From contig NZ_JABEQF010000016.1 in assembly GCF_014174355.1 (NCBI RefSeq), forward strand, positions 1 to 64,000: DNA of 64,000 nt, in the 5' to 3' direction. Below the pieces are notes generated by a model, which was given only the letters and a program-made list of their open reading frames with translations, was not told where the DNA came from and ran no database searches. The stretch is from Gluconacetobacter azotocaptans. Lineage in GTDB: Bacteria > Pseudomonadota > Alphaproteobacteria > Acetobacterales > Acetobacteraceae. The position numbers and the translations under genes are program-made. This document shows, in pieces, positions 26,203 through 34,601 of the stretch (position 1 is the stretch's first letter; each line of letters starts with the position of its first letter).

Positions 26203-27482
26203 TCATAACGGGACGTTTCCCGATTTCTCTGTGCTGATCACATAGAATATCAGAAACGAAAGAAACATGACGACCGAGTCCATCATCAGGCCGACGGTGT
26301 AATGGCCGGTCTCCTGAACCAGCCCCGAGAATATGCTCGGACCGAAAAAATTTCCCAGATTCCCGATACTGTTGATCAACGCGATCCCCCCCGCGGCGGC
26401 CGGTCCCTGCAGAATCTGCCCCGGAACCACCCACATCAGACCCAGAACGGTAAACAGCGATGCGATGGCTATCGTGATGAATATTCCCTTCATCATCAGC
26501 GGTTGGCAGACAATCGTCAGGATCAGACACAGGAATGCCAGCCCCATCGGAATCAGGATATTCCAGCGACGCTTTCCCGATCGATCCGACCGTGCCGCGC
26601 AAATGATCAACGCCACCGCCCCGACGAAATACGGAATCGGCAGAAGATGCATGACCGCGTATTTATCGAACCCGACCGATCCGATCATTTGCGGAAGCCA
26701 GAAATGAATCGTACCGTTCACAAAAGACAGACAGAAGAAAATACTGGCCAGTTTCCAGACGTACGGATCGCGGGCCACCGCCAGGAACGAACGGGCCGTA
26801 CGATCGGTTTTGACTTGCGCGCGTCGGTGCCGGACCTCGAAGAGGTATTCCTTTTCCTCACGGCTCAGCCATCCTGCCTCGCTGACGGAGTTCGGGAGGC
26901 AGATAAACAGCAGCATCCCCAGAAACGTGGACGGCAGCCCTTCCAGAAGAAAGATCCACTGCCATCCATGAAAACCCCATGTCCCGGATAAATGCAGGAT
27001 CATGCCCGACAGGAGGGACGAAACGGCGCTGGAAACCGGAATCACCACGATCAGATAGCTGATGACCCGGCCGTGCCATTTTTCCGGAAAGCTCTGCATC
27101 AGGAAAAACAGCGTGCCGGGATAGAAGCCGGCCTCCGCAATTCCCAGCAGGAACCGCAGCAGCAGCAGCTCCCGCCCGTTGCCGATGAACGCCATCCCGG
27201 CCGAGATAATGCCCCACGTGACCATCGTCACCGCAAGCCATGTCCTGGCCCCGACTTTCGTCAGGATGTAGTTCCCGGGTATTTCGAAAATGAAATACCC
27301 CAGGAAAAATATTCCGGCGCCAAGACCGTATGTCGTGGCCGGAATCGACAGATCGCGCCGCATGTCCATCGCGGCGAAGCTGATGTTTACGCGATCAATA
27401 AACGCAAAAAAAAACACAGGATCAAAAGAGGGACCAGCCTCAGGATAATCTTTCTATGCAATGCATCTTCGTCGATGGGCAT
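26203..27482 (-). CDS. MFS transporter of the anion:cation symporter (ACS) family, N-terminus out of frame
   Basis: From a GTG at 27417 the frame encodes 404 residues with about 12 transmembrane helices and ACS-family features (FFFAFIDRVNISFA, GYFIFEIPGNYIL, RFLLGIAEAGFYPGTLFFL, GISLI-like GGIALINSIGNLGNFFGP). The natural start is almost surely the ATG at 27480-27482. That start has GAGAGG upstream and encodes MPIDEDALHRKIILRLVPLL, the normal family beginning, but it lies in another frame. The two frames meet at a run of nine Ts (27406-27414 on the + strand as As); ten would restore one continuous protein. This is a frameshift mutation, a slippage site or a sequencing error. It would import an organic anion. 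Confidence 0.82.
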
Positions 27483-27512
27483 ATCGGCCTCTCAAAGCAC
27501 GTCTTGAAACAA

Positions 27513-28817
27513 TCAGGCTATACGGAGCCCCAGATTTTTTCTCAGGGTGTCACCCTCATATTCTGTCCTGAACAGGCCACGGCGCTGCAGTTCCGGTATC
27601 ACGAACCGGCAGAATTTCTCCAGGTCCGGTGGGGACGGCGGCATGATATTGAACCCGTCCGCCCCCCGGTTGACGAACCATTCTTCCAACTGGTCGGCCA
27701 CCTGCTTGTAGGTGCCGATCGGCTGCCAGTGGCCACGGCCGCAGATGATTTTCTCGTACAGCTGGCGGATCGTCAGATTCTCCCGCCTGGCCTGTTCGAC
27801 GATGACGCCCTGACGCCCCTTTCCGGCCTCGGTCTCCGGAATCTCCGGAAGCGGGCCGTCCACCGGATATCCGGAAAGATCGAACCCGCCCAGCAATGTG
27901 GAGAGAAGTGAGATACCGACCGCGGGATGAAGAAACGACTGCAGTTCCTCGTATTTCTCCTGCGCCTCGCTCTCGGTTTCCCCCATGATCGGGGAGACCC
28001 CTGGAAGGATCAGCAGCTCATTTTCGGTGCGGCCGTACTGGGCCAGCCGCCCTTTCAGATCCTGGTAGAAGGCCGAAGCCTCCTCCAGTTTCTGCATCGC
28101 GGTGAACACGATTTCCGCGGTACGGGCCGCCAGGTCCCGCCCGGGCTCGGATGAGCCCGCCTGAACGATGACCGGATGTCCCTGCTCGGAACGGGGAACG
28201 TTGAGCGGCCCCCGGACCGAGAAGAACTCGCCGACATGATTCAGCACATGCATCTTCTCCGGATCGACGTAAAGGCCGCTTTCCTTGTCCCGGACGAATG
28301 CGTCATGATCGAAGCTCCTCCAGAGCCCTTTCACGACATCCACAAATTCCTCGGCCCTTTTATATCTGTCGGCGTGCGCCATATGACGATCGCCGACAAA
28401 ATTCTTGGATTCACCGGGGAACATGGAGGTCACGACGTTCCAGCCCGCCCGGCCGTGGCTGACCAGGTCGAGGGAGGCGAAACTCCGCGCCAGGTGGAAC
28501 GGCTGCGTGTAGGTTGTCGAGATCGTCGCGATGAGGCCGACATGTTTCGTATGCTGCGACAGCACCGTCAGCACGAGCATCGGATCGATGACCGATGCAC
28601 GCTCGATTCTCTTGAAATACTCCATGTCTTCCCAGACATTGTTCGTGTCCGCGATAAAGACAAAATCCATCAATCCCCGTTCGGCCGCCTGCGCGATCTG
28701 CACCATGTTTTCGGTGCTGACGCTGGCCTGGGGGTGTGCTTTCGGATGGCGCCAGGCGCTGATATGGCGTCCTGACGGTTCGAAGAACAATCCCAGTTTC
28801 ATTTTTCGTGAATTCAT
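27513..28817 (-). CDS. FMN-dependent LLM-class monooxygenase (NtaA/SnaA/DszA family)
   Basis: A 434-residue TIM-barrel flavin monooxygenase. Family hallmarks are FIADTNNVW, VLTVLSQHTKHVGLIATIST, the FHLARSFASLDLVSHGRAGWNVVTS block (about 105-135), PVIVQAGSSEPGRDLAAR (about 215-232) and the C-terminal GADGFNIMPP. These enzymes use FMNH2 supplied by a separate reductase to oxidise chelates, sulfones, sulfonates or N-heterocycles. A flavin reductase gene is present at 53299-53805 in the same island. GAGGCAGG precedes the ATG. The MFS gene starts 30 bases downstream, so import and oxidation are probably coupled. The substrate is unknown. Confidence 0.92.
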   Translation of the reverse strand: MNSRKMKLGLFFEPSGRHISAWRHPKAHPQASVSTENMVQIAQAAERGLMDFVFIADTNNVWEDMEYFKRIERASVIDPMLVLTVLSQHTKHVGLIATISTTYTQPFHLARSFASLDLVSHGRAGWNVVTSMFPGESKNFVGDRHMAHADRYKRAEEFVDVVKGLWRSFDHDAFVRDKESGLYVDPEKMHVLNHVGEFFSVRGPLNVPRSEQGHPVIVQAGSSEPGRDLAARTAEIVFTAMQKLEEASAFYQDLKGRLAQYGRTENELLILPGVSPIMGETESEAQEKYEELQSFLHPAVGISLLSTLLGGFDLSGYPVDGPLPEIPETEAGKGRQGVIVEQARRENLTIRQLYEKIICGRGHWQPIGTYKQVADQLEEWFVNRGADGFNIMPPSPPDLEKFCRFVIPELQRRGLFRTEYEGDTLRKNLGLRIA

Positions 28818-28885
28818 GGACCTGCCTCACGCATGAGAAAAAACGGCGCTATTAAAAATACAATAAATATTGTTATGCCGGATGC

Positions 28886-29857
28886 TTACACGACCCTGTT
28901 TCGCAAAGGCGTCCCGTTTTCCATGTTGGTTATATTGTCGAGCAGGATGTCCACGACATTGCGTGCATAGAATTGGCTGTCGCCTGCATTATGGGGGGTG
29001 ACGATCACATTTTCCCTGGACCAGAACGTCGAACCCTCAGGCAGGGGTTCATCTACAAACGTGTCCAGCGCCGCGCCGGCAATCGTCCCCTTGTCCAGTG
29101 CGTCCAGCAACGCCGCTTCGTCCACAACCTTGCCGCGCGACACGTTGATCAGATACGCATCCCGCCGCATGGACGACAGGAACGCGGCATCGACCAGACC
29201 GTGCGTTTCCGGCGTCAAGGGGCAGCTCAGGACCACGAAATCGGCTTCGGCCACGGCTTCGTGCAGCCGATCCGATGCGACGATATGGATGCCGTCCTCC
29301 ACCTCCTGCACCACGGTGCGACGCACCCCGGTCACCGTCATATCGAACGCCTGGCAAAGATGGGCGACGCGCCGGCCGATGCTTCCAAGACCGACAACCA
29401 GAACGCGCTTTCCGGTCAGTTCCTGAACACGGTTCGTGGCGTCCCGCACCGGCGTACGCCATAGTCCGGCCTTCTGGTCGTCTCGCGCCTCGAAGAGGCG
29501 GCGGGATATGTTCAGAATGAACGAGAGAACATGTTCCGACACCGCCCGCGCGTTCACGCCACGCGCGCTGCACAACGGGATGTTCCGGTCCTGCAGCACC
29601 TTCTGTGGAAAATGGTCCACCCCTGCGCTGATGGATTGCACCAGCTTCAGTCGCGGCGCGCGATCGAGAAGATAGTCCTTCCATAGCATGGAAATGCAGA
29701 GGATTTCGGCCTCTTCTATATAGTTATCGAGATCCGAAAGAGAAAACACCTGTGTGCACGCCGAATCGTCCTGCCGGATGTCCAGCGCCGCCTTCAGATC
29801 GTACAGCGGATGCGCGCATACGATGCGCGGGCGACGGTCGAGCCACAATGTCTTCAT
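28886..29857 (-). CDS. D-2-hydroxyacid dehydrogenase (NAD-binding)
   Basis: A 323-residue protein from the ATG at 29857 (a longer frame from 29902 lacks conservation). The dinucleotide fold has VVGLGSIGRRVA (Gly156-x-Gly-x-x-Gly161). Catalytic residues appear in the expected order: Arg in NVSRGKVVDE, Glu in DTFVDEPLPEGS, and His in TPHNAGDSQF. The specific oxidant or reductant cannot be read; glyoxylate/hydroxypyruvate reductases and formate dehydrogenases share this fold. It is the promoter-proximal gene of the leftward set that includes the FMN monooxygenase and is divergent from the LysR regulator, its likely controller. Confidence 0.9.
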   Translation of the reverse strand: MKTLWLDRRPRIVCAHPLYDLKAALDIRQDDSACTQVFSLSDLDNYIEEAEILCISMLWKDYLLDRAPRLKLVQSISAGVDHFPQKVLQDRNIPLCSARGVNARAVSEHVLSFILNISRRLFEARDDQKAGLWRTPVRDATNRVQELTGKRVLVVGLGSIGRRVAHLCQAFDMTVTGVRRTVVQEVEDGIHIVASDRLHEAVAEADFVVLSCPLTPETHGLVDAAFLSSMRRDAYLINVSRGKVVDEAALLDALDKGTIAGAALDTFVDEPLPEGSTFWSRENVIVTPHNAGDSQFYARNVVDILLDNITNMENGTPLRNRVV

Positions 29858-30193
29858 TCTCAACAAAATCCCACATAGCGTGAAGCGTAAGATAACCGGC
29901 AATGGCCAGGCGCCCCGCGCGGGCGACCTTATTTCACACGGTCTTCCCGTATATACAGGGCAGACACATTACGTAATATCGTTATATCATAAGGAAAAAT
30001 GAAACATCATCAGACACCGGGAAACCTGCACGCGCGTCACGACACGCCGCTCTGGACGAGCCGGATCGAACGAATGTTCCATGTCGCCACGTGTCAGAGC
30101 GTGATCCATTTTTGTAACGCTATCGGATGAATTTCGCTTTAGCAATTGGTTTCACCATGATAAAACGCCTCATACTATTCATGGTGGTTATCG
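29858..30193. promoter_or_regulatory. divergent promoter region between the dehydrogenase operon and the LysR gene
   Basis: 336 bases, more AT-rich than the neighbours. It contains a perfect palindrome ATTACGTAAT (29968-29977) with ATATCGTTATAT just after it. Near the lysR start, a 38-base element (30141-30178) has a partial copy at 37210-37247. A divergent LysR arrangement normally means autoregulation plus control of the opposite operon. No -35/-10 pair is certain. Confidence 0.55.
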
Positions 30194-31084
30194 ATGAATT
30201 TGCGGCAGCTCGAAATTTTGCGCGCCATCGTTCGTTACAATACGACGGTTGCAACAGGCCGTGCCCTTGGGCTTTCCCAGCCCGCCATCAGCAATGCCCT
30301 CAAGGCGATGGAGGAACAGGTTGGTTTCGCCCTGTTCCAGCGCGTCAATAACCGTATTTACCCAACCGCGGAAACAAAAATCCTGCTGGCGGACGCCGAG
30401 TCGATTTTCGAGATCCACAAACGCCTGGAAACCCGAATCCGCGACCTTCGGGATAACCGGGCCGGGCAGCTTCGCGTTGTTGCAACACCACCGCTTGGAT
30501 ATGGCGTCATCGCGAAGTCGATCCATGTGATGCAGATCCGCCGGCCGCGCGTCCGCACCTTCTTCGACGTGAAACGGTACGAAGAAATCATGGAGAGCAT
30601 CGAGACGCACCAGGCCGAATTGGGCTTTATCATGGGCTTCGCGGAACAGCCGGGCATCCGCTCCGAAGTCATGTACGAAGGCGAGATGATCTGCGTCATG
30701 CAGGCCACACACCCGCTTACCGAACTCGATGTCATTACACCGAGAGATCTGCGCCGGCATTGCTTTATCGCACTGGAAGGCGGCACGAAACTGGGAAGCG
30801 CCCTTCGTCAGTCGTTCGAGCAGGCGGAAGAGGAGTTCCATTTTTCCGTCGAGGTCAGATACGGCCTCACCGCCTGCGTCCTGGCCGATGCAGGGGTGGG
30901 CGTCGCCGTGGTCGATCCCCTCACCGCGTCGTCCGCCGGGCGGTTCTCTCTGGTTCACCGGCCGTTTCGTCCGCAGATTTCCGTTTCCGCGTCGGTCGTC
31001 TGGGCCGAGAACCGTTCCCTGACACGACTGGCCCACACATTCCTTAACGAGGTGCGTACGGTGATCGCGACGCAGGACCCATGA
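30194..31084 (+). CDS. LysR-family transcriptional regulator
   Basis: A 296-residue protein. The N-terminal winged helix-turn-helix runs about 1-60 (MNLRQLEILRAIVRY, GRALGLSQPAISNALKAMEE, GFALFQR). The effector-binding domain runs about 90-290 (LRVVATPPLGYGVIAKSI, GFIMGFAEQPG, VRYGLTACVLADAGVGVAVVDPL). The layout resembles LysR regulators of opine or amino acid catabolism (OccR/LysR-like substrate domains). It is divergent from the dehydrogenase-monooxygenase operon and is the only DNA-binding regulator other than the sigma factors in the island, so it may control several of its operons. The inducer is unknown. Confidence 0.93.
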   Translation: MNLRQLEILRAIVRYNTTVATGRALGLSQPAISNALKAMEEQVGFALFQRVNNRIYPTAETKILLADAESIFEIHKRLETRIRDLRDNRAGQLRVVATPPLGYGVIAKSIHVMQIRRPRVRTFFDVKRYEEIMESIETHQAELGFIMGFAEQPGIRSEVMYEGEMICVMQATHPLTELDVITPRDLRRHCFIALEGGTKLGSALRQSFEQAEEEFHFSVEVRYGLTACVLADAGVGVAVVDPLTASSAGRFSLVHRPFRPQISVSASVVWAENRSLTRLAHTFLNEVRTVIATQDP

Positions 31085-31110
31085 CCGATGGCGCTGGCGT
31101 TGCCCGGCCG

Positions 31111-32253
31111 TCAGGACGCAGAAAATAGCCGGATGTCCGCCGGCCGGCCCTTTCCCAGAAGGGCCATCGCCGTCTCCATTTCGTTGCGCAGCATCCCGAT
31201 CATGGCGACGGCACCGGTCTCGCCCCCTGATGCAAGCCCGTACAGGCCCGCCCGCCCCACCAGGACCATCCGTGCCCCGAGGGCAAGGTATTTCAGGATG
31301 TCGGTTCCCCGGCGCACGCCGCTGTCGGCCATGATCGTCATCCGCCCCCCGACGGCCTCGGCAATCCGGGGCAGCACATCGATCGGTCCGGGCTGGGGGT
31401 CGAGATTCCGGCCGCCATGCACCGAGACCACGAGTCCGTCGACACCCAGTTGTGCCGCCCTGCGCGCATCGTCGACATTCACGATGCCCTTGACGATCAG
31501 TTCCCCGTCCCATCGCTTCCGCAGTTCGGCGATGTCCTGCCAGTCGAGCGACCGCTTCAGCCCCACGGCGGACGCGGATGCCCGCATCACATTCCCCTCG
31601 AGGCCGGAGGGATAATGTCCGTAGCGCGGCACGCCGGACGTGGCCAGAAGAGGCAGGAGGACCCGCGCCACCCAGCGTGGATGACGCGCAAGATCCAGCA
31701 TTCCGGGCACCGAACACCGGAACGGCACCGTGAAGCCATTTCGCGCATTATATTCGCGGTTCAGCGGTACCGGCGTATCCGCCGTCACGACCAGCGTCCT
31801 GACCCCGCTGGCACCTGCGCGTCGTATCAACGCATAGGACAGGGACACATCATTCCAGACGTAAAGCTGAAACCAGAGGTCGGCATCGGGTGCGCCGGCC
31901 CGTATCCGCTCGATCGTCGTGATCGACTGGGTTGCGACACAGAAGGGAATGCCACATCGGGCCGCCGCCCGCGCCAGTTCGGTTTCGCCATCATGCCATA
32001 CCATGCCCGCCAGTGCCGTCGGTGCGATCGCGATCGGCAGCGCCGAGGTGTGGCCGAACAGCGGGGTCGACAGATCGACGACCGGCGCGCCGGCCAGAAC
32101 CGACGGCATCAGCATGACGCGATCGAAGCTCTGGCGGAGATAACGCAGCGCGTTCTCGTCTTCCGTGCCCCGATCGATATATTCGAAGAGCCCCCGGGGC
32201 AGGACGGATTTGGCACGCGCCCGATAATCGTCGTAATTCAGCAAAGACGGCAC
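31111..32253 (-). CDS. FMN-dependent alpha-hydroxy-acid dehydrogenase/oxidase (LldD family)
   Basis: A 380-residue TIM-barrel flavoenzyme. It has SALPIAIAPTALAGM (about 70-84), the phosphate and substrate residues TADTPV (Asp160) and Lys255 (IVKGI), catalytic His279 and Arg282 in VHGGRNLD (normally NHGGRQLD), and the FMN phosphate motif DSGVRRGTD. It oxidises an L-2-hydroxy acid such as lactate, glycolate or mandelate to the keto acid. The end faces the LysR gene tail to tail, and the dihydroorotase-like gene lies 35 bases upstream on the same strand. Confidence 0.92.
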   Translation of the reverse strand: MPSLLNYDDYRARAKSVLPRGLFEYIDRGTEDENALRYLRQSFDRVMLMPSVLAGAPVVDLSTPLFGHTSALPIAIAPTALAGMVWHDGETELARAAARCGIPFCVATQSITTIERIRAGAPDADLWFQLYVWNDVSLSYALIRRAGASGVRTLVVTADTPVPLNREYNARNGFTVPFRCSVPGMLDLARHPRWVARVLLPLLATSGVPRYGHYPSGLEGNVMRASASAVGLKRSLDWQDIAELRKRWDGELIVKGIVNVDDARRAAQLGVDGLVVSVHGGRNLDPQPGPIDVLPRIAEAVGGRMTIMADSGVRRGTDILKYLALGARMVLVGRAGLYGLASGGETGAVAMIGMLRNEMETAMALLGKGRPADIRLFSAS

Positions 32254-32287
32254 GGGCCGCTCCCGATGTTATGGCAGGGGGCCGGGC

Positions 32288-33619
32288 CTACGACAGTCCT
32301 GCCGTGGAAAAGCCCGCCGGCCGGCCGGACGGGGAACCCAGCACCTCATCCTCACGCATCACGATTTGGCCCCGGATCACCGTCATGGCCGGCCAGCCCG
32401 TGCACTCATATCCGTCAAACGGGGTCCAGCCACAGGGGGAGGCAATCCAGTCCTGTTCGATGGTGCGACGACGGTCGGGGTCCACCACCGTAAAGTCGGC
32501 ATCGTATCCGATCGCGATCCGGCCCTTGTTGGCCAGGCCGTAGACGCGGGCGGGTCCTTCAGCCATCAGCTGGACCATGCGCTCCAGGCTCAATCGCCCT
32601 TCGCTGACATGATTCAGCATGACCGGAACCAGTGTCTGAACGCCCGTCAGGCCTGCTGCCGTCTCCGGCCACGGCCGTTCCTTCGCTTCGCGGGAATGGG
32701 GGGCGTGATCGGACCCGATACAATCCACCATGCCATCGCGCACTGCCGCCCATGCGGCGTCATAATGCCGCCTGTCCCGGATGGGCGGATTCATGACCGC
32801 GAACCCACCATGCGTGTCGTAGATATCCGGCCCGAAATGCGTCAGGTGATTGACCAGAAGTTCGGTCGTCACAAGGTCGCGGAAATCCTGGAGATAGGAC
32901 AGCTCTTCCGCCGTGGAGACATGCAGGATGTGGATCGGCCGCCCCGTACGCCGCGCCAGCGCCGCCAGCCGGCGCGTCCCCAGGAAAGCGCATTCCACAT
33001 CATGCCAGTCGGCATGCAGCCGATGGGGACCACCGGCCAGGAACAGTTTTTTCCGCTCCTGCAGACGCGTTTCGTCCTCCGAATGGAAACAGATGCGCCG
33101 CGCGCCATCACGCATGATCGTCTCGACGCTGGCATCATCATCCACCAGCAGTTCGCCCTTGGCGGATCCCAGGAAAACCTTGATGGCGCAGACGTTCTCC
33201 TGCTGCTCCAGCGTCCCCAGTTCCACCGAATTGGTTTTGGTGGCGGCCAGATACAGTCCAACGTCACACCAGATCTGGCCCGACATCAGTTCGATTTTCC
33301 GCTCCAGCCGGTCGCGACTGGTGACGGGTTCGGCCGTGTTGGGCATGTCGAACAGCGTGGTGATGCCGCCCAGCACCGCACCGCGCGTGCCGCCCAGGAA
33401 GGTTTCCACGCGCGGGTCGCCCGGGTCGCGCAGATGCACGTGCGGATCGATCAACCCCGGCAGGACCGTCAGGTTCGTGCAGTCGATGACCTGCGCACCC
33501 GACGCGGTACGGAGATCCCCGATCGCGGCGATTTTTCCGCCGATGCATCCGACATCGGCCCGACAGCGCCCGTCGGCGATCACAACGCCATTGCGCAGGA
33601 TCAGGTCGTAATGGTCCAT
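32288..33619 (-). CDS. cyclic amidohydrolase, dihydroorotase/allantoinase/hydantoinase family
   Basis: A 443-residue metal-dependent amidohydrolase. The metal ligands are in PGLIDPHVHLRDPG (His60, His62), the bridging lysine is Lys147 in IKVFLGSAKG, two more histidines lie in RICFHSED and IHILHVSTAEE, and the Asp is in GSDHAPH. The DMPNT and LTGVQTLVPV motifs are closest to class I dihydroorotase. Its setting beside catabolic genes and far from pyrimidine synthesis genes points to ring opening of a cyclic ureide rather than biosynthesis. GGGGGAGAC precedes the ATG at 33619. With the D-carbamoylase and hydantoin racemase at 50.8-52.5 kb it may act as the hydantoinase step; that is inference. 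Confidence 0.85.
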   Translation of the reverse strand: MDHYDLILRNGVVIADGRCRADVGCIGGKIAAIGDLRTASGAQVIDCTNLTVLPGLIDPHVHLRDPGDPRVETFLGGTRGAVLGGITTLFDMPNTAEPVTSRDRLERKIELMSGQIWCDVGLYLAATKTNSVELGTLEQQENVCAIKVFLGSAKGELLVDDDASVETIMRDGARRICFHSEDETRLQERKKLFLAGGPHRLHADWHDVECAFLGTRRLAALARRTGRPIHILHVSTAEELSYLQDFRDLVTTELLVNHLTHFGPDIYDTHGGFAVMNPPIRDRRHYDAAWAAVRDGMVDCIGSDHAPHSREAKERPWPETAAGLTGVQTLVPVMLNHVSEGRLSLERMVQLMAEGPARVYGLANKGRIAIGYDADFTVVDPDRRRTIEQDWIASPCGWTPFDGYECTGWPAMTVIRGQIVMREDEVLGSPSGRPAGFSTAGLS

Positions 33620-33743
33620 AATGTCTCCCCCGGCGGGCAATGGCCACAGGGCTCACCTGCGGGACAGGGAGGCCACTGGGCGGGTCGCCCCCTCCTATCG
33701 GGCAGAGGACACCCGATAGGATGGCCCCGCCCCTATCCGCCTG

Positions 33744-34499
33744 TTACAGGCGGAAATCCGTTCCCACGTTTTCGATCAGGCGCAGGCAGGCATTCCACGC
33801 CATCCGCTCGATATAGAGCTGCTTGTCAGAAACCGCCTGTTGCCCCATCCGGGTCTGGATCGCCTCGGGCGGCACCACGAGTTCCGATCCGCCGGCCAGA
33901 GCCGCCACCTGAATCTCGCAGGCGCGTTCGATATTGTAGATGCGGTTCCACGCCTCGGCCGCCGTCGATCCCACTGCGATGAGGCCATGGTTGCGCAGGA
34001 TGACGGCTTTGTGGTTCCCCAGATCGCGCACCAGACTGGCCCGCTCGGACTGCGAGAGGACGAACCCTTCGAACTCGTGATATCCGACCGCGCCGTGGAA
34101 CATCATGGCCTGCTGGCTGATCGGCAACAGGCCATGGCGCTGCGCCGACACCGCGGCGCCGGCGCGCGTATGGGTGTGAATCACCACCCCGACATCGGGC
34201 AATGCCTCATGAATGGCGCTGTGGATGTTGCAGCCGGCGTCGTTGATGTCCGCCCCTTCATATTCGGGGCTCAGCGCACCGCTTTCGTCGATTTCAATCA
34301 GGCTGGATGCCGTGACCTCATCAAAGAGAAGATTGTACCTGTTGATCAGCAGTGTGTTCGATTTGTCCGGCACCCGCGCCGAGGCATGGGTGTGGATCAG
34401 ATCGGTCATACGAAAATGCGCAAGGATCCGGAAGATCGCCGCCAGTTCCTGCCGGATGGACAGCCCCGCAGGGTCGATAGGAAGATTGTTCCAGGCCAA
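33744..34499 (-). CDS. class II aldolase / adducin family protein
   Basis: A 251-residue protein with the class II aldolase fold (FucA/AraD type). Zinc-site histidines are visible in CNIHSAIHEALPDVGVVIHT (His93, His108, His110) and in RNHGL. The acidic catalytic position and the IHTHASARVP entry (about 35-44) are also present. Such enzymes cleave or decarboxylate phosphorylated or free hydroxy-keto acids. It lies between the cyclic amidohydrolase and the third TonB receptor, all on the - strand, and probably handles a carbon fragment released by the pathway. Confidence 0.87.
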   Translation of the reverse strand: MAWNNLPIDPAGLSIRQELAAIFRILAHFRMTDLIHTHASARVPDKSNTLLINRYNLLFDEVTASSLIEIDESGALSPEYEGADINDAGCNIHSAIHEALPDVGVVIHTHTRAGAAVSAQRHGLLPISQQAMMFHGAVGYHEFEGFVLSQSERASLVRDLGNHKAVILRNHGLIAVGSTAAEAWNRIYNIERACEIQVAALAGGSELVVPPEAIQTRMGQQAVSDKQLYIERMAWNACLRLIENVGTDFRL

Positions 34500-34573
34500 T
34501 GCTCAACTCCATCAAGAAATTTCGTGCGGAAACGATAACAGATCGTACCTCTGGGGAGAGGCATAAAATGAAC

Positions 34574-34597
34574 AGGCTGCCCCGAACGGGGCAGCCT
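34574..34597 (-). terminator. intrinsic terminator after the third TonB receptor gene
   Basis: A 10-bp perfect stem AGGCTGCCCC/GGGGCAGCCT with a 4-base loop, starting 5 bases past the receptor stop. On the - strand it is followed by GTTCATTTTATG, a modest T-rich tail. It separates the receptor from the aldolase gene. Confidence 0.75.
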
Positions 34598-34601
34598 CTT
34601 C

